The notes: a model not told the origin generated them from the sequence alone. 64,000 nt of DNA from Saccharothrix deserti (GCF_009769385.1 NZ_ML775962.1:190955-254954), one strand, 5' to 3'; positions 39,985 to 50,677 are shown, counted from the stretch's first letter. Made by a program: numbers and translations.

Positions 39985-40893
39985 ATGATCGAAGTGAGGC
40001 AGCTGACCAAGCGCTACCGGACCACCCGGGCCGTGGACGGGCTCTCGTTCGAGGTGAAACCCGGCTACGTGGCGGGCTTCCTCGGCCCCAACGGCGCGGG
40101 CAAGTCCACCACCATGCGGGCGGTCCTCGGCCTGGACCGCCCGACCAGCGGCGAGGCCCTGGTCGACGGTCGCCGTTACGCCGACATCCGCAGACCCATG
40201 CACCACGTCGGCGCGCTGCTGGACGCGGGCGCGGTGCACGGCGGCCGATCGGCCTACGACCACCTCCGCGTGCTGGCCCGCAGCAACGGCATCAAGGACA
40301 GGCGGGTCGTCGCCACCCTCGAACAGGTGGGCCTGGCGGGTGTGGCGGACAGACGCGTCGGGTCGCTGTCCTTGGGCATGAAGCAACGCCTCGGTGTGGC
40401 GGCGGCCCTGCTCGGCGATCCCGGCGTGCTGCTGTTCGACGAACCGGTGAACGGCCTGGACCCGGAGGGCATCCGCTGGATCCGCCACCTGATGCGCGAC
40501 CTGGCCCGGGAAGGCCGCACGGTCCTCGTGTCCAGCCACCTGATGAGCGAGATGGCCCTGACCGCCGACCGGGTGATCGTGATCGGCCGGGGCAAGCTGA
40601 TCCTGGAGGCGTCCATGCAGGACCTCCAGGAGAAGTTCAAGAAGGACGTGCTGGTCCGCTCGACCACGCCGGACGCACTCGTCGCCGTCCTCACCGCAGC
40701 CGGCGCGACGGCCCGGTCCGAGGACGGCGCGCTGTTCGTGCAGGGCCTCGACGCCCCGGACATCGCCGACCTCGCGGCACGCCACCGCATCCCGATCCAC
40801 GAACTCACCCCGCGCAGCGCGTCCCTGGAGGACGCCTACCTCGAGCTGACCGAGGAGAGCGTGGAGTACCGCACCAAGGAGACCGGCCGATGA
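39985..40893 (+). CDS. ABC transporter ATP-binding subunit
   Basis: 302 residues. Walker A FLGPNGAGKSTTM at about 36-48, signature LSLGMKQRL, Walker B VLLFDEPVNGLDPEG, H-loop SSHLMSEMAL. The C-terminal extension (from about 220) is typical of bacitracin/lantibiotic-type BcrA ATPases. The stop overlaps the permease ATG by 4 nt. It probably exports or removes an envelope-active compound under control of the divergent two-component system. Confidence 0.95.
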   Translation: MIEVRQLTKRYRTTRAVDGLSFEVKPGYVAGFLGPNGAGKSTTMRAVLGLDRPTSGEALVDGRRYADIRRPMHHVGALLDAGAVHGGRSAYDHLRVLARSNGIKDRRVVATLEQVGLAGVADRRVGSLSLGMKQRLGVAAALLGDPGVLLFDEPVNGLDPEGIRWIRHLMRDLAREGRTVLVSSHLMSEMALTADRVIVIGRGKLILEASMQDLQEKFKKDVLVRSTTPDALVAVLTAAGATARSEDGALFVQGLDAPDIADLAARHRIPIHELTPRSASLEDAYLELTEESVEYRTKETGR

Positions 40894-41657
40894 CCGACGT
40901 GCTGAACTCGGAGTGGCTGAAGCTCCGATCCGTCCGCTCGACCACCTACGTCCTGCTCGCGATCGCCGTCGCCCTGCTCGGCGGCGCGCTGGTCTCGTAC
41001 CTGATGACGGCCGACTGGGACACCTCGCCGCCGGACCTCCAGCAGAAGTTCGGCGCCGCCGACCCGGGCGTGATGGTGGTCCCGTTCGCCCAGTTCTGCC
41101 TCGGCGTGCTCGGCGCGCTGGCGATTACCTCGGAGTACGGCAGCGGCATGATCCGCACCGCCCTCGTCTCCGTGCCGCGCCGCAAGGCCTACCTGCTGGC
41201 CAAGACGGTCGTGGTGGCCGGTGTGTCCCTGGTCGTCGCGCTCGTCACGACCCTGCTCGCCTACCAGGCGGGCGAGCTGATCACGGGGGACCGGCCCCGG
41301 CCCATCTCGGCGTACGACTCGTTCGGCGACGCCGTACCGACCCTGCTGGCGAACACGGCGTCGCTGGTGCTGCTCGGCTTAGTCGGGCTGGGCCTGGGCT
41401 TCCTGCTCCGGTCGACGGCGGGCGCGCTGGTGACCCTGTGCGGGCTGCTGTTCGTGCTGCCGACGCTCACGCTGCTGCTGCCGTACCCGTGGAACGACCG
41501 GGTGTACTCGGTGATGCTCCCGGTGCTCGCGCCGCAACTGTCCGGTGAGCTGCCGGACCCGCCGTTGTCCCCGGTGGGCGCCGGTCTGGTGATGATCGCC
41601 TACCTGGTGCTGGCGTTGGGCGCGGGTGCGGCCGCGCTCCTGCGTCGTGACGCCTGA
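40890..41657 (+). CDS. ABC-2 type permease
   Basis: 255 residues with six helices, starting LNSEWLKLRSVRSTTYVLLAIAVALLGGALVSY, the common opening of actinobacterial ABC-2 permeases that pair with BcrA-type ATPases. Conserved ITSEYGSGMIRTALVSVPRR loop. ATG at 40890 overlaps the ATPase stop. The substrate is unknown; lipid or peptide export is typical for the family. Confidence 0.93.
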   Translation: MTDVLNSEWLKLRSVRSTTYVLLAIAVALLGGALVSYLMTADWDTSPPDLQQKFGAADPGVMVVPFAQFCLGVLGALAITSEYGSGMIRTALVSVPRRKAYLLAKTVVVAGVSLVVALVTTLLAYQAGELITGDRPRPISAYDSFGDAVPTLLANTASLVLLGLVGLGLGFLLRSTAGALVTLCGLLFVLPTLTLLLPYPWNDRVYSVMLPVLAPQLSGELPDPPLSPVGAGLVMIAYLVLALGAGAAALLRRDA

Positions 41658-41661
41658 GGTC

Positions 41662-41718
41662 TTGACGTGTGCGGAGCGTGGTCGTTACGGTGCCAGCAAT
41701 GGTAAGGAAACTTCCTTA
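41662..41718 (+). promoter_or_regulatory. Promoter and operator of the GH5 cellulase
   Basis: The -35 ttgacg (41662-41667) and -10 tacggt (41686-41691) have an 18-bp spacer. Just downstream the inverted repeat taaggaa-ac-ttcctta (41703-41718) covers the expected start site, so a repressor there would block transcription. Similar taagga/tcctta palindromes precede secreted glycosidase genes in actinobacteria (recalled, not checked). Confidence 0.65.
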
Positions 41719-41766
41719 ACTAATTCCAACGGGTTGTCGCCGCCCAGACCGAGAGGAGCGAGCCGC

Positions 41767-42822
41767 ATGGCAAGGCTCAAGACCCTGGTGGCACTGCTGG
41801 CCGCGTTAACGCTGCCCGCCACGCTCGTCGGCGCGGCCCAGGCGGCGCCGTCCACCGACGTCGTCGCGATGGCGCCGCCCGCCGGGTCACCGGCCGCGAT
41901 CAACGGTCAACTGCGGGTGTGCGGCGTGAAGCTGTGCAACCAGTACGGCAAGCAGATCCAGCTCAGGGGCATGAGCACGCACGGCATCCAGTGGTACGCG
42001 CAGTGCGTGAAGCCGGCGTCGCTGGACGCGCTGGCGAACGACTGGAAGGCCGACGTCCTGCGCATCTCGATGTACATCCAGGAGGGCGGGTACGAGACGA
42101 ACCCGCGCAAGTTCACCGACCTGGTGCACGGCTACATCGAGGAGGCCACCAAGCGCGGTATGTACGCGCTGGTCGACTGGCACCAGCTCTCGCCGGGCGA
42201 CCCGAACCACAACACCTCGCGCGCCAAGACGTTCTTCAAGGAGATCGCCAACCGGCACAAGGACAAGACCAACATCATCTACGACATCGCCAACGAGCCG
42301 AACGGCGTGACGTGGTCGCGGGTCAAGTCCTACGCCGAGCAGGTCATCCCGGTGATCCGGGCGGAGGACTCGGACAGCCTGGTGCTGGTCGGCACGCACG
42401 GCTGGTCGACGTTCGGCCTGTCCGACGGCCGCGACCCGCAGGAAGTGGTGAACAACAAGGTCAGCGCGTCGAACGTGATGTACACGTTCCACTTCTACGC
42501 GGCCTCGCACGGCACCGAGTACCTCAACACGCTGTCGAAGGTTGCCGACCAGGTGCCGGTGTTCGTGACCGAGTTCGGCACGCAGACCGCGTCCGGTGAC
42601 GGGTCGAACAACTTCACCCGGTCCCAGCAGTACATCGACCTGATGAACCAGAAGAAAATCAGTTGGGTGAACTGGAACTTCTCCGACGACCACCGGTCGG
42701 GCGCGGTGTTCAAGGAAGGCACCTGCTCGGGTGGTTCGTTCTCCGGGACGGGCGTGCTGAAGCCGGCCGGTGTGTGGGTGCGCGACCGCATCCGCACCGC
42801 AGACAACTTCCCCACCCGGTAG
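41767..42822 (+). CDS. Secreted GH5 endoglucanase (cellulase)
   Basis: 351 residues. Signal peptide 1-27 (LVALLAALTLPATLVGAAQAA). GH5 barrel: QIQLRGMSTHGIQWYAQC, YALVDWHQLSPGDPN, acid/base Glu in NIIYDIANEPNG, YTFHFYAASHG, nucleophile Glu in VPVFVTEFGTQTASG, and WVNWNFSDDHRSGAVF. It hydrolyses beta-1,4-glucan outside the cell. No carbohydrate-binding module is attached. ATG at 41767 follows GAGAGGAG. It stands alone behind its own promoter and palindromic operator. Confidence 0.96.
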   Translation: MARLKTLVALLAALTLPATLVGAAQAAPSTDVVAMAPPAGSPAAINGQLRVCGVKLCNQYGKQIQLRGMSTHGIQWYAQCVKPASLDALANDWKADVLRISMYIQEGGYETNPRKFTDLVHGYIEEATKRGMYALVDWHQLSPGDPNHNTSRAKTFFKEIANRHKDKTNIIYDIANEPNGVTWSRVKSYAEQVIPVIRAEDSDSLVLVGTHGWSTFGLSDGRDPQEVVNNKVSASNVMYTFHFYAASHGTEYLNTLSKVADQVPVFVTEFGTQTASGDGSNNFTRSQQYIDLMNQKKISWVNWNFSDDHRSGAVFKEGTCSGGSFSGTGVLKPAGVWVRDRIRTADNFPTR

Positions 42823-42892
42823 CTCCCGGCGCCTCCCGTAACGCTGATCATGGTGACCGGCGGCCTTCCGGGTCGCCGGTTACCGTGTCGGC

Positions 42893-43813
42893 GTGTCGGA
42901 TTTCGCCCTAGGCCTGGCCGCCCTCGGCCGCCCCGCGTACATCAACCTCGGCCGTGAGCACGCGCTGCCCGACCACCGGGACGTGGCCTCCATGCGCGCG
43001 CAGTGCCACGCCGTCCTGGACGCCGCCTATGCGGCGGGCGTGCGCCGGGTGGACGCGGCCCGTTCCTACGGTCGGGCGGAGGAGTTCCTGGCCCAGTGGT
43101 TGTCCACGCGCGGTCACCGGGACGTGCGGGTGTCCAGCAAGTGGGGGTACGCCTACGTCGCGGACTGGCGGCGGGACGTGGCCACGCACGAGGTGAAGGA
43201 GCACTCGGTCGACCGGTTCACCCGGCAGTGGCGGGAGACGAGGCACCTGCTGGGTGCGCACGTCGGGCTCTACAAGGTGCACTCGCTGACATCCGACAGC
43301 CCGCTGTTCGGCGACCCCGACCTGCTCCTCGCCCTCGGCGAGCTGCGCGATTCGGGCGTCCGCGTCGGTTTCTCCACGTCCGGCCCGGACCAGGCCGACA
43401 CGGTGCGACGGGCGTTCGAACTGGAGGTCGAGGGGCGGCGGCTGTTCGACAGCGTCCAGTCGACCTGGAACGTCCTGGAGACGTCGGTGGGCCCGGCACT
43501 GGCGTTCGCCCGGCAATCCGGCGCGGAGGTGTTCGTCAAGGAGGGCATGGCGAACGGCAGGCTGGCCGTCGATCCTCCTCCACGCGTGCGTGAGCTGGCC
43601 GCCGAGCACGGCGTGGGGCCGGACGCGATCGCGTTGGCCGCCGTGCGCGCCCAACCGTGGGCCGACGTGGTCCTGTCCGGCGCGGCGAGCACGGAACAGC
43701 TGCACGCGAACCTGAAGGCCCGCGACGTCGACCTGGACCCGGACGAGTTGGCCGACCTGGCCGAGCCGGCCGAGCAGTACTGGGCTACTCGGGCGTCGCT
43801 GGCTTGGGAGTGA
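42893..43813 (+). CDS. Aldo/keto reductase
   Basis: 306 residues, TIM barrel. DAARSYGRAEEFLAQWL carries the catalytic Asp and Tyr, VSSKWGYAY the Lys, and LYKVHSL the His, in the order of the AKR tetrad. KEGMANGRL and VLSGAASTEQLHAN mark the NADPH-binding end. GTG at 42893. The substrate is unknown; members reduce sugars or xenobiotic aldehydes. Confidence 0.93.
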   Translation: MSDFALGLAALGRPAYINLGREHALPDHRDVASMRAQCHAVLDAAYAAGVRRVDAARSYGRAEEFLAQWLSTRGHRDVRVSSKWGYAYVADWRRDVATHEVKEHSVDRFTRQWRETRHLLGAHVGLYKVHSLTSDSPLFGDPDLLLALGELRDSGVRVGFSTSGPDQADTVRRAFELEVEGRRLFDSVQSTWNVLETSVGPALAFARQSGAEVFVKEGMANGRLAVDPPPRVRELAAEHGVGPDAIALAAVRAQPWADVVLSGAASTEQLHANLKARDVDLDPDELADLAEPAEQYWATRASLAWE

Positions 43814-43974
43814 GGAGCACGGTCCGCGCACCCAACCGCCGCCAGCCGACGAGGCCGGTCAACCCACGGGACCACGACGGACCCGCCGCCTGCCGACGAG
43901 GCCGCCAATCCCCGCGCCCCACAACCCACCGTCGGGAGCCGGACCCAACCCCGGGGCGTTAACGCCCCCGAACA

Positions 43975-44472
43975 TCAGGCCCATGACGAGAACCACTTCC
44001 GGATCAGGACCCGGCCGTCCGGCACGACCGGCCACTCGGGGTCTTCCGCCTTCGTCCGCACCTCGTCCAGCCCCATCCAGCCGCCCCAGGCCACTTCCTC
44101 CGGCTGGTGGGTGAACGGTCCGTCGCTGCGCACGTCGTAAACGTGCGCGACATAGCGGATGGTTCCGTCCACGAACGGTGTCTTGAACCGGAACTCCGGC
44201 ACCGCCGTGATCCCCAGCTCCTCGGCCAACTCACGCACCGCGCACTCGTCCGGTGTCTCACCCGCCGCGACGACACCGCCGCACGTCGGGTCGTACAGAC
44301 CGGGGTAGACGTCCTTGGTGTCGGTGCGTCGGTGCACGTACACCCGCGTCCCGTCGAGCGAGCGCACCACGATCGCCGCGCACGCGTGCCACAGCCCTTC
44401 AGCACGCATCCGAGCGCGCGTCGCCGTGCCGATGGGCGTGCCGTCGGGATCCACCACTAGCACCTGTTCCAC
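43975..44472 (-). CDS. NUDIX hydrolase, isopentenyl-diphosphate-isomerase-like
   Basis: 165 residues. The NUDIX box is GGVVAAGETPDECAVRELAEELGI (G-x5-E-x7-R-E-x2-E-E-x-G). The N-terminal VDPDGTPIGTATRARMRAEGLWHACAAIVV matches the Idi/YfcD-type group. GTG at 44472 (codon 9 of the longer frame) is chosen because GGGGAGG lies 8 nt upstream. It probably cleaves a nucleoside-diphosphate-linked compound in housekeeping; the substrate is unknown. It is divergent from the FtsX-like permease. Confidence 0.92.
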   Translation of the reverse strand: MEQVLVVDPDGTPIGTATRARMRAEGLWHACAAIVVRSLDGTRVYVHRRTDTKDVYPGLYDPTCGGVVAAGETPDECAVRELAEELGITAVPEFRFKTPFVDGTIRYVAHVYDVRSDGPFTHQPEEVAWGGWMGLDEVRTKAEDPEWPVVPDGRVLIRKWFSSWA

Positions 44473-44576
44473 ACCAAGATCCTCCCCAGGTAGCACCGGC
44501 GAGTGCTACCTCGGGCCGACGACTGCCGACGTCCCGGCTTCCTAACGTCGTGGCGTTCGCGTCACGAGGAGGAGTT

Positions 44577-47051
44577 GTGCCCACATCCCTGCGGCTCGCG
44601 GTCGCCGAGTTCCGCAATCGACCCGGTCGCGCCGTGCTGCCCGGTGTCGCCCTGGTCGTCGGCGTCGCGTGCCTGCTGGCCGCCCTGATGCTCAGCGACG
44701 CGATGGTTCGCGCCACGAACGAGGGCGAGCCCGTCGTGCCCTCCGGCGTCGACCTCGTCGTCCGCGTGTCCTACGGCTCGGACGCGGTGCTCGACCAGGC
44801 GACCGCCGATCGGGTCGCGAAGGCCGCCGGGGTGAAGCAGGTGCTCCCGGTCCGCGAGGTCCGCACCGACCTGCTGCTGGACGACGGCCGGGCGAACGAC
44901 CGCCGGGCCACCGCCGACATCGAGGTGGACCGCGACGGCCTGCGCCGCGTGCCGATCCTGGAGGGCCGCTCGCCCGGCCCGGACGGCGAGATCGCGATCG
45001 ACCGGGTCACCGCCTACGAGCACGGGCTCAAGCCCGGCGCCTCCGTCAAGCTCGCCGACGCGGCGGGCAAGCCGCTGGACGTGGTCGTCCGGGGCATCAC
45101 CAAACGCGGCTCGCGCGGCGAGGAGCCGATGATCGTGGTCGGGGAGGGGCTGGCGGCCAAGCTCGGCGGCACGCCCCGGTTCAACTCGCTGCACGTGGTC
45201 GGCGGCGACTGGAACGCCGTCGCACAGGCCGCGGGCGAGGGCTACCGGGTGGACACCAGGGCGGCGGTCGCCGCGGAGCCGCCGAACAACGACCTGGCGG
45301 CCGTGCTGCTGCCGTTCAGCATCCTGGCGCTGGCCACGTCGGTGTTCGTCGCCTCGGCCACCTACCGCGCCGTCTACGCGCAACGCCAGCGGCACACCGC
45401 GCTGCTGCGCTGCCTCGGCGCGCACCGGGGCCCGCTGGTCTGGGCGAACCTCTTCGAAGCGCTGCTGACGGGCGCCGTCGCCGGTGCGGTGGGCGCGGTG
45501 CTCGGCGGGTCGGTGGCGTGGCTGCTGGCCAGGCTGTTCGACACCACCGGCCTGTCCGCGCTGCTCGGCGCGGTGGAGCTGAGCCCGTCGCTGCTGCCCT
45601 CGGTCGGTCAGTTGGTCATCGGGGTCGTCACGGCGTCCACGCTCAGCGCGTTCGCCGCGGTCCGGCCCGCGTTGGCCGCCGCGCGCATCTCGCCGCTCGC
45701 CGCGCTGCGGACATCCGAAGGCCAGACGCCGGACCGGGCCGTGGTGCGCCGTCGGCGGGTTTTCGGCATCACCCTGGTGGCCGTCGCGGCGGTCATGGCC
45801 GCGCTGGCGGTGCTCGCCAAGGGGACGCTCGCGGCCATCTTCCTGGTCCTGTTCTCCGGCATCATCGCCGTGTTCGGCCTGTTCGGCGTGCTCGGACCGG
45901 TCATCGTGCCCGCGCTCGGCCGGATCTTCGGCTCGGTCGCGAGCCGCTTCGGCGGCGCGCAGTGGAAGCTGGCCGCGGCCGAGGTGCGGCGGGTGCCGCA
46001 GCGGTCGGCGTCCGTGGCGATGCCGCTGCTGCTGGCCGCCGCGATGGTCACGTTCTTCGCCGTCACGGTCGGTTCGGCGCAGCGCTTGGAGGACGAGCTC
46101 GGCAACGAGCCGCGGCCCGACGCCGTGGTGGCGGACTCCGGCGGGCGCGCGCTCGACGGATCCGTCGGCGCGGCGGCCAACCGGCCGGAGGCGGCGAGCA
46201 CCGTCGTCCTGCACGGCGTGGAGGTGGACAAGAGCGACGAAGAGGGCTTCACGTTCCCGGTGCAGGTCGTCGGCGCCGACCCCGACCGCATGCGCGAGTG
46301 GCTGACCAGGCAGAACGTGAACGCCGCCGACTTCCGCGCGGGCACCGTGCTGCTCGACGACTGGTACGCCGAGCGGTTCGGCGCGCAGATCGGCCAGGCG
46401 TTCACCGTCGAGGGCCTGCCCGGCGGGGCGCGCACGGCCACGGTCGTCGGCACGTTCGCCGGCTCGCTGCTCGACGGCGCGGACGTGGTGCTCCCCGACC
46501 CGGGCCTGGCGGCCCCGTCCAAGGTCCTGGTGGCGTTCCGGCCGGGCGCGGACCCGGCGGCGTACCAGGCGGGCGTGCGGGCGTCCCTGGCCGGTTCACC
46601 CACCGTTCTGGTGGAAACCAAGGCCGATGCGACTGCACGGAGTCAGCGCTATCTCGATCTGGGAATCGTGATGCTGATGGTGCTCCTGGGACTGTCCGTC
46701 GCGGTCGCCGTGACCGGTATCGGGACCGCGTTGACGATCTCCGTGCAGGAGCGTCGCAAGGAGCTGGCACTGCGGCGCGCGCTGGGCGTGACCAAGGGTG
46801 GGCTGCAAGGCGGCGTGGTGGCCGAAGCGGTGCTGTTGGCGCTGGTAGGCGTGCTGGGCGGCGGTGTCTTCGGGCTCATCTACGCGGAGCTGACGCTGGC
46901 CGCGGTCGGCCTGTTCGTGTGGCCCACGGCCGCATTGCTCCCGCTGCTGGTCGGCGGGGCCGGCGTGGTCGTGCTGGCGGTCGTCGCGGCGTTCGGACCG
47001 GCCCGGGGCGCGTCCCGGATCCGGCCCGCCGCCGGACTCGCGGCCGGCTGA
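44577..47051 (+). CDS. FtsX-like (MacB-type) ABC permease
   Basis: 824 residues with two FtsX modules. An N-terminal helix ([21 protein letters not shown]) is followed by an extracytoplasmic MacB-like domain to about 250, then three helices around [25 protein letters not shown], a middle pair, a second periplasmic-like domain, and three final helices starting [24 protein letters not shown] at 44577 follows GAGGAGGAG. Such permeases pair with a LolD/MacB ATPase that is not adjacent here; they often export lipoproteins or sense antimicrobials. dop follows 53 bp later, but no functional link is known. Confidence 0.9.
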   Translation: MPTSLRLAVAEFRNRPGRAVLPGVALVVGVACLLAALMLSDAMVRATNEGEPVVPSGVDLVVRVSYGSDAVLDQATADRVAKAAGVKQVLPVREVRTDLLLDDGRANDRRATADIEVDRDGLRRVPILEGRSPGPDGEIAIDRVTAYEHGLKPGASVKLADAAGKPLDVVVRGITKRGSRGEEPMIVVGEGLAAKLGGTPRFNSLHVVGGDWNAVAQAAGEGYRVDTRAAVAAEPPNNDLAAVLLPFSILALATSVFVASATYRAVYAQRQRHTALLRCLGAHRGPLVWANLFEALLTGAVAGAVGAVLGGSVAWLLARLFDTTGLSALLGAVELSPSLLPSVGQLVIGVVTASTLSAFAAVRPALAAARISPLAALRTSEGQTPDRAVVRRRRVFGITLVAVAAVMAALAVLAKGTLAAIFLVLFSGIIAVFGLFGVLGPVIVPALGRIFGSVASRFGGAQWKLAAAEVRRVPQRSASVAMPLLLAAAMVTFFAVTVGSAQRLEDELGNEPRPDAVVADSGGRALDGSVGAAANRPEAASTVVLHGVEVDKSDEEGFTFPVQVVGADPDRMREWLTRQNVNAADFRAGTVLLDDWYAERFGAQIGQAFTVEGLPGGARTATVVGTFAGSLLDGADVVLPDPGLAAPSKVLVAFRPGADPAAYQAGVRASLAGSPTVLVETKADATARSQRYLDLGIVMLMVLLGLSVAVAVTGIGTALTISVQERRKELALRRALGVTKGGLQGGVVAEAVLLALVGVLGGGVFGLIYAELTLAAVGLFVWPTAALLPLLVGGAGVVVLAVVAAFGPARGASRIRPAAGLAAG

Positions 47052-47104
47052 AACGTGACCCAGCTCCCGGCGGTGTGTCGGTGGTAGGTCGTAGGCTGCG
47101 GTGT

Positions 47105-48598
47105 ATGCGGCGGATCATGGGAACCGAAGTGGAGTACGGCATCTCGGTGCCGGGTGACGCGACGGCGAACCCGGTGCTCACCTCGACACAGGTGGTGCTC
47201 GCCTACGCGGCCGCCGCCGACATACCGCGGGCGCGCCGGGCGCGCTGGGACTACGAGGTCGAATCGCCGCTGCGCGACGCGCGCGGCTTCGACCTCGGCA
47301 CGCCCGGCGGCCACCCCGGCGACAGCGATGTCGAGGACCTGGGCGCGGCCAACGTCATCCTCACCAACGGCGCGCGCCTCTACGTCGACCACGCGCACCC
47401 GGAGTACTCCGCGCCCGAGGTCACCAACGCGCGCGACGCGGTGATCTGGGACAAGGCGGGGGAGCGGGTCATGGAGGAGGCCGCGATGCGCGCGGCCACC
47501 GTCCCCGGCCAGCCCCGGCTCCAGCTCTACAAGAACAACGTGGACGGCAAGGGCGCCAGCTACGGCACCCACGAGAACTACCTGATGCAGCGCAGCACGC
47601 CGTTCACCGCGGTGATCGCCGGGCTCACGCCGTTCTTCGTGTCCCGCCAGGTCATCACCGGCTCCGGCCGGGTCGGCATCGGCGCGGCGGGCGAGGAGGC
47701 CGGCTACCAGCTGTCCCAGCGCTCGGACTACATCGAGGTCGAGGTCGGCCTGGAGACCACGCTCAAGCGCGGCATCATCAACACCCGCGACGAGCCGCAC
47801 GCCGACGCGGACAAGTACCGCCGGCTGCACGTCATCATCGGCGACGCGAACCTCGCCGAGTACTCCACGTACATCAAGTGCGGCTCCACGTCCCTGGTGC
47901 TCGACATGATCGAGGCCGGCCGCCGGTTCGACGACCTGCGGTTGCAGGACCCGGTCCGCGCGGTGCACCAGATCAGCCACGACCCGACGCTGAAGACGAA
48001 GGTCGACCTGGCGGGCGGCCGCAAGTTCACCGGTTTGGACCTGCAGTTCGCCTACTACGAGCGCGCCGCCGAGTTCGTGGAGAAGGAGGGCTACGGCGAC
48101 CGCGACGTGCTGCGCGTGTGGGGCGAGGTGCTGGACGCGCTGGCCCGCGACCCGCAGGAGTGCGCCGACCGGCTCGACTGGGTGGCCAAGCTGCGGCTGC
48201 TGGAGGGCTACCGCGCCCGGGACGGCCTGGCCTGGGGCTCGCCCCGGCTGTCGCTGGTCGACCTGCAGTACTCCGACGTGCGGCTGGACAAGGGCCTGTA
48301 CAACCGCCTGGTGGCGCGCGGCTCGATGAAACGCCTGGTCAGCGAGGAGGAGGTCCGTGCGGCCATCCTCTCGCCGCCCGAGGACACCCGCGCCTACTTC
48401 CGCGGTCGCTGCCTGGAGCGCTACCCCACCTCGGTGGCCGCGGCGTCGTGGGATTCGGTGATCTTCGACCTGGGTCGTGAATCGCTGGTCCGAATCCCCA
48501 CCCTGGAGCCCCTTCGCGGCACGAAAGCGCACGTCGGAGCCCTGTTGGAGGCCTCCGACACGGCCGAGCAGCTGGTGGAGGCGCTGACCAGGGGCTGA
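47105..48598 (+). CDS. dop: Deamidase/depupylase of Pup
   Basis: 497 residues, glutamine-synthetase-like fold. [13 protein letters not shown] is the ATP/metal motif (GxExEYG). The Dop-specific insertion (about 37-80, including [15 protein letters not shown] and [12 protein letters not shown]) separates it from PafA. The catalytic Asp is in [10 protein letters not shown], and [22 protein letters not shown] is shared with PafA. It removes Pup from substrates and deamidates Pup-GGQ. Here Pup ends in GGE, so only depupylation should be needed. ATG at 47105; pup follows 84 bp on. Confidence 0.97.
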   Translation: MRRIMGTEVEYGISVPGDATANPVLTSTQVVLAYAAAADIPRARRARWDYEVESPLRDARGFDLGTPGGHPGDSDVEDLGAANVILTNGARLYVDHAHPEYSAPEVTNARDAVIWDKAGERVMEEAAMRAATVPGQPRLQLYKNNVDGKGASYGTHENYLMQRSTPFTAVIAGLTPFFVSRQVITGSGRVGIGAAGEEAGYQLSQRSDYIEVEVGLETTLKRGIINTRDEPHADADKYRRLHVIIGDANLAEYSTYIKCGSTSLVLDMIEAGRRFDDLRLQDPVRAVHQISHDPTLKTKVDLAGGRKFTGLDLQFAYYERAAEFVEKEGYGDRDVLRVWGEVLDALARDPQECADRLDWVAKLRLLEGYRARDGLAWGSPRLSLVDLQYSDVRLDKGLYNRLVARGSMKRLVSEEEVRAAILSPPEDTRAYFRGRCLERYPTSVAAASWDSVIFDLGRESLVRIPTLEPLRGTKAHVGALLEASDTAEQLVEALTRG

Positions 48599-48682
48599 TC
48601 AACAGACCCGAGTGGCAGGCGCAAAATGTCGTACCTGGTGGGTAGTGTTTAACTCGCAGGACCCGAAGACCGGGAGGTCGAC

Positions 48683-48877
48683 ATGGCCCAGGAACAGGTT
48701 CAGCGCCAAGGCGGCGGTGACGGCGACGAGAGCGGCGACGGCGCGGCGGCGGCCGGGCAGGAGCGGCGGGAGAAGCTCGGCGAGGACGTCGACGCCATTC
48801 TCGACGAGATCGACGACGTGCTCGAGGAGAACGCCGAGGACTTCGTCCGCGCGTACGTGCAAAAGGGCGGCGAGTAA
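48683..48877 (+). CDS. pup: Prokaryotic ubiquitin-like protein Pup
   Basis: 64 residues: a disordered Gly/Asp/Glu-rich N terminus, the ARC-binding helix [31 protein letters not shown], and the terminal motif KGGE. The C-terminal Glu is ligated by PafA to substrate lysines. Many actinobacteria, including M. tuberculosis, encode GGQ and need Dop to deamidate it; this gene encodes GGE directly. ATG at 48683 follows GGGAGG. Confidence 0.98.
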   Translation: MAQEQVQRQGGGDGDESGDGAAAAGQERREKLGEDVDAILDEIDDVLEENAEDFVRAYVQKGGE

Positions 48878-48911
48878 GAAGCCGCCGGCGGGACAGGAGA
48901 ACAACGAACAC

Positions 48912-49760
48912 ATGGACCACAGCTCGACCGGGCATTACCCGGCCGCGTCGCTGCCCCCGGCCTACCTCAGGCCGGGGTCGTCGTCTTTCACCGATTTCCT
49001 CCGCGCCCAGGCCCCCGAACTGCTACCGTCGAGCCGCAAACTGCCCGAGGGCAGCGCGGTGCAGGCTCCGCACGGCACCACCATCGTCGCGCTCACGTTC
49101 AAGGGCGGCGTGGTGATCGCGGGCGACCGGCGCGCCACGATGGGCAACGTGATCGCCCAGCGGGACATGAAGAAGGTGTTCATCACCGACGACTACTCGG
49201 CGGTGGGCATCGCGGGCACGGCGGGCATCGCGGTCGAGATCGTCCGGCTCTACGCGGTCGAGCTCCGGCACTACGAGAAGATCGAGGGCGTCTCGCTGTC
49301 GTTGGACGGCAAGGCGAACCGGCTCTCGGCGATGATCAAGGGCAACCTGGACGCCGCGCTGGCGGGCCTCGCCGTCGTGCCGCTGTTCGCGGGCTTCGAC
49401 ATCGACGCGGTCGACCCGGAGCGCGCGGGCCGCATCGTGTCCTACGACGTGACCGGCGGGCGGTACGAGGAGTCGCAGGGCTACCAGGCCGTCGGCTCGG
49501 GCTCGCTGTTCGCGAAGTCGGCGCTGAAGAAGCTCTACGACCCGGACGCGGACGCGGAGCTGGCCGCCAGGACGGCGATCGAGGCGCTGTACGACGCGGC
49601 CGACGACGACTCGGGCACCGGCGGTCCGGACGTGATCCGCAAGATCTACCCCGTCGTCGTGACGATCACCGCCGAGGGCGCGGCGCACCTGTCCGACGAG
49701 CGGACGGCCACGCTGGCCGAGTCGGTCGTCGAGGGCCGCCGCTCCAAGCCGGCGGGCTGA
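48912..49760 (+). CDS. prcB: 20S proteasome beta subunit
   Basis: 282 residues. The 55-residue propeptide is removed at HG/TTIV, exposing Thr56 as the catalytic nucleophile. Lys and Asp partners are visible in [11 protein letters not shown] and MKKVFITDD. The rest follows PrcB to a C terminus of RRSKPAG. ATG at 48912 lies 35 bp after the pup stop with CAGGAG about 13 nt away. Forms the inner heptameric rings with protease activity. Confidence 0.98.
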   Translation: MDHSSTGHYPAASLPPAYLRPGSSSFTDFLRAQAPELLPSSRKLPEGSAVQAPHGTTIVALTFKGGVVIAGDRRATMGNVIAQRDMKKVFITDDYSAVGIAGTAGIAVEIVRLYAVELRHYEKIEGVSLSLDGKANRLSAMIKGNLDAALAGLAVVPLFAGFDIDAVDPERAGRIVSYDVTGGRYEESQGYQAVGSGSLFAKSALKKLYDPDADAELAARTAIEALYDAADDDSGTGGPDVIRKIYPVVVTITAEGAAHLSDERTATLAESVVEGRRSKPAG

Positions 49761-49821
49761 GCGCCGTGTCGAGCCCCCTCCCCAACCCCACCCGCATCCG
49801 CCGAGCCCGGGAGCCGCAGCA

Positions 49822-50634
49822 GTGACGATGCCGTTGTACGCCTCACCCGAGCAGATCCTCCGCGATCGCGCGGAGTACGCCCGGAAGGGCATCGCCCGCG
49901 GCCGGAGCGTCGTCGTGCTCCGGTACGCCGACGGGGTGCTGTTCGTGGCGGAGAACCCGTCCGCCACCCTGCACAAGGTGTCCGAGATCTACGACCGCAT
50001 CGCGTTCGCCGCGGTCGGCCGCTACAGCGAGTTCGAGAACCTGCGGCAGGCGGGCATCCGGTTCGCCGACATCCGCGGGTACCAGAACGACCCGCGCGAC
50101 GTGACCGGCAGGTCACTGGCGAACGTGTACGCCCAGACCCTGGGCTCGATCTTCGCCGAGCAGATCAAGCCGCTCGAGGTGGAGATCTGCGTGGCCGAGG
50201 TCGGCACCGAGCCCGAGCAGGACACGTTGTACCGGCTGACCTACGACGGTTCGATCGTGGAGGAGCCGCAGTACGTCGTGATGGGCGGCCAGGCCGAGGC
50301 GACGGGCACCGCGTTGAAGGACGCGTACACCGACGGCCAGCCCCTGGCCGACGCCGTGCGCGTCGCGGTGAAGGCCCTGAGCGCGGGCAGCATCACCACC
50401 GGCAACGGCAAGCCGGACCTGTTGGACCGCGGCAAGCTCGAAGTGGCGGTCCTGCAACGCGACCGCCCGCGCCGCGCGTTCCGCCGCATCACGGGCGCCG
50501 CCCTGGCGGCCCTGCTCCCCGGCGACGAGCCCGCACCCGAGGCGGCCGAAACCGAGGAACCGGCCCCGCCCGGCAAGGGCGGCAAGAAGCCGGTGACGGA
50601 CGTGAACCTGCCCCCGAACGACGACAAGGCGTAG
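49822..50634 (+). CDS. prcA: 20S proteasome alpha subunit
   Basis: 270 residues. [33 protein letters not shown] is the gating N terminus and H0 helix of actinobacterial PrcA; the core ends near 235, followed by a flexible acidic/Pro tail ([16 protein letters not shown]...DDKA). GTG at 49822 matches the N terminus of orthologues. The outer rings receive the ARC C terminus. Last gene of dop-pup-prcB-prcA; a hairpin terminator follows. Confidence 0.98.
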   Translation: MTMPLYASPEQILRDRAEYARKGIARGRSVVVLRYADGVLFVAENPSATLHKVSEIYDRIAFAAVGRYSEFENLRQAGIRFADIRGYQNDPRDVTGRSLANVYAQTLGSIFAEQIKPLEVEICVAEVGTEPEQDTLYRLTYDGSIVEEPQYVVMGGQAEATGTALKDAYTDGQPLADAVRVAVKALSAGSITTGNGKPDLLDRGKLEVAVLQRDRPRRAFRRITGAALAALLPGDEPAPEAAETEEPAPPGKGGKKPVTDVNLPPNDDKA

Positions 50635-50651
50635 GTTCCCGCACGACAGAG

Positions 50652-50677
50652 AGGCCCTCGGCGTGTGCCGGGGGCCT
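50652..50677 (+). terminator. Terminator after prcA
   Basis: aggccctcggc and gccgggggcct form an 11-bp stem with one G-U pair and a gtgt loop, 18 bp past the prcA stop. Confidence 0.75.

Noticed and set aside
44669..48598. Apparent 1309-codon fusion of FtsX-like sequence with Dop
   Set aside because: Only the dop part is real in that frame; the upstream part is out of frame with the true permease, and dop has its own ATG at 47105.
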